A stretch of DNA of 64,000 bases, taken from NCBI RefSeq assembly GCF_024436395.1, contig NZ_JAFMZO010000004.1, positions 372,001-436,000 of the forward strand, in the 5' to 3' direction. Below the pieces are notes generated by a model, which was not told where the DNA came from, ran no database searches, and was given only the letters and a program-made list of their open reading frames with translations. The stretch comes from Paradesertivirga mongoliensis. GTDB lineage: Bacteria > Bacteroidota > Bacteroidia > Sphingobacteriales > Sphingobacteriaceae. Positions 62,873-64,000 of this stretch are shown here, piece after piece. Each line of letters starts with the position of its first letter. Position 1 is the stretch's first letter. A program made the translations under genes and the position numbers.

Positions 62873-63286
62873 TCAATTAAACTTCATCAAAGGAAAGTCT
62901 GTGGTGAGGCTTTTTGCATTGAAAAGGTACGTTGCTAATATCCTGTATATCTCATTAGCGATTTCTGTGTTCCTGATCGTTTTTTTAATCGGCTTTTCTT
63001 CGTGTTGAAGATAGATGTTCAATTCGGCGTCGTCTTCATTCGAAGCTTTTCTCATCATCGAAAATTTTCTGATAGACCAGTATGGAATGCTTAATAGTTC
63101 ATGTCTGTCGCCTTTGCTGGTAAGAATGAGAAATAAACGTTGATTCGTTAAAATAAATTTATCCGAATCTAATTTCACTGCTTTTTCGATCGTCTCGCCT
63201 TCGGTGAATATGTTTCCATATTCAAGGAACATTTGTTTCTGCGATAACTCCATCGTATGGTTTGAATAGATGTTGAAGAGTCCCAT
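62873..63286 (-). CDS. bacterial PH-domain protein (bPH_1-like)
   Basis: A 137-residue (or 126 from Met12, MELSQKQ) cytoplasmic protein. LTNQRLFLILTSKGDRHELLSIPYWSIRKFSM, followed by DDAELNIYL matches the small bPH_1 family (LTNxRLxxxD...YxSIPYxSIxxF...DAEL). These proteins form ring-shaped oligomers of unknown function. It is monocistronic. Confidence 0.78.
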   Translation of the reverse strand: MGLFNIYSNHTMELSQKQMFLEYGNIFTEGETIEKAVKLDSDKFILTNQRLFLILTSKGDRHELLSIPYWSIRKFSMMRKASNEDDAELNIYLQHEEKPIKKTIRNTEIANEIYRILATYLFNAKSLTTDFPLMKFN

Positions 63287-63426
63287 TGGTATTCAGTTTA
63301 CATTTAGGTAAATGTGTGTTTTTCAGGTGAGGCAAGTTTAGGGATGTTAGATGAAGATAAGATGAAGAATTAAAAAAAATTAAATTCTTCAGATAAGAAA
63401 TTGAATTACCTGCCCGGTACTCCCGT

Positions 63427-64000
63427 TTACAGCCAGCCTTTCCTTTTAAACCAAAGATAGATAGCAAGGGTGATCATCACCATTACGAACAGCACAACGG
63501 GATACCCCAACTTGGTATGCAGTTCGGGCATGTACTCGAAATTCATTCCGTAAACGCCAACCACAAATGTTAACGGCATAAAAAATACCGAAAATACGGT
63601 TAAAACCCTCATTGTTTCGTTGGTGCGCTGCGAAGAAACCGAAAAGTACAAATTTAGCAGCTGATTGATATTTTCCGATAGTGAGTCATAAACGTTGTGA
63701 AGCCTTATATATAGGTCGCGGGTATCACGTGTGTTCACATCTCCTTCAGCGGTGTCGATGTTATCAATAATCTCATTCGAAAGAATAAGCATGCGCCGGG
63801 TAACATCTATTTTTCTTTTCAAGAAATATAATGCTCTTAAAAGAGGGACTTTCCGGGTTCTGATAAAAACCTGCTCCTCAAAATATTCAAGGTGACGGGC
63901 AGCTTTGTTTGAGGGTACATCATAAGTCAGCAGGCAAAGACGTATTAACAAGTTAAGAATATGCCTGCAACTTTTACAGTGGCCGTCATTAAGCAGGTCT
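63427..64000 (-). CDS. corA: CorA-family magnesium/cobalt channel (partial)
   Basis: The C-terminal ~190 residues of a CorA channel; the frame is open to the window edge, so the N-terminal cytoplasmic domain lies beyond it. The long helix (SNEIIDNIDTAEGDVNTRDTRD) leads to TM1 (VFSVFFMPLTFVVGV), the YGMNFE signature, and TM2 (VVLFVMVMITLAIYLWFK), ending in basic KRKGWL. A TTG at 63951 could be mistaken for a start but is internal. Confidence 0.92.
   Translation of the reverse strand, partial: DLLNDGHCKSCRHILNLLIRLCLLTYDVPSNKAARHLEYFEEQVFIRTRKVPLLRALYFLKRKIDVTRRMLILSNEIIDNIDTAEGDVNTRDTRDLYIRLHNVYDSLSENINQLLNLYFSVSSQRTNETMRVLTVFSVFFMPLTFVVGVYGMNFEYMPELHTKLGYPVVLFVMVMITLAIYLWFKRKGWL

Noticed and set aside
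1-64000. CRISPR array, intact insertion sequence, integrase or prophage structural genes
   Set aside because: No regularly spaced repeats with unique spacers, no transposase or integrase, and no capsid or tail genes were seen; the lysis-like genes at 38.5-40 kb stand alone.

Overview
The window comes from a Bacteroidota chromosome, most likely a Sphingobacteriaceae member (Pedobacter-like). This rests on two SusC/SusD pairs, a hybrid two-component regulator with a propeller sensor, outer-membrane lipoproteins, DUF6266 and DUF6660 family proteins, and promoters of the TTTG...TAnnTTTG type. No rRNA, tRNA, intact insertion sequence or CRISPR array was seen.

Region 1 (1-28.7 kb) is a large pectin-type polysaccharide utilisation locus. 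After the tail of an FGGY sugar kinase come seven co-directional secreted proteins: four DUF1593 (Sde182-type, nucleoside-hydrolase-fold) proteins alternating with two PL1-like pectate lyases, then a GH105 unsaturated uronyl hydrolase. A decayed GH2 gene follows. Next are SusC-SusD-SusC-SusD, a secreted beta-helix protein, a hybrid two-component system (HTCS) regulator and a GH16-like lipoprotein. The first susC-like gene and the GH16 gene share one promoter design: two C6 blocks 22 bp apart, with the second block exactly 32 bp before the -7 TTTG. This is a good candidate for the HTCS binding site. The lyases would cut homogalacturonan or rhamnogalacturonan outside the cell, SusC/D would import the unsaturated oligomers, and GH105 would trim them.

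Region 2 (28.8-36 kb) is mixed: an alpha-oxoamine synthase overlapped by a TetR regulator, an unrecognised 248-residue protein, an LprI-like (DUF1311) protein with two decayed relatives nearby, a secreted TIM-barrel isomerase-like protein and a DUF5060 glycoside hydrolase. Region 3 (36-40 kb) is dense in inverted repeats. It carries a small protein resembling the RNA polymerase alpha C-terminal domain, a small HTH-like protein with an unusually strong Shine-Dalgarno sequence, a helically phased TTCGG array, a DUF6266 protein, and three overlapping genes that look like holin, CHAP-type endopeptidase and unimolecular spanin. This is the strongest candidate for an undescribed system: a domesticated lysis or release cassette.

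Region 4 (40-50.9 kb) has a CNNM/CorC transporter, a chromate module (ChrB-domain/AraC fusion, small outer-membrane-type protein, ChrA), a short 6-phosphogluconate dehydrogenase, a DUF6660 plus TonB-receptor pair probably for a metal, and a DUF2264 protein. Region 5 (50.9-54.3 kb) pairs a soluble multi-PAS/GAF histidine kinase with a divergent BLUF photoreceptor.

Region 6 (54.6-58.5 kb) is an operon of a Gfo/Idh/MocA oxidoreductase, two AP2EC-type TIM-barrel enzymes and a PhyH-like dioxygenase, which suggests oxidative catabolism of an unusual sugar, cyclitol or glycoside. It converges on a third, lipoprotein pectate lyase. Region 7 (60.4-64 kb) has a Bcr/CflA-type exporter, an HxlR regulator with palindromic operators facing a divergent SDR reductase, a bacterial PH-domain protein, and a CorA magnesium channel cut by the window end.
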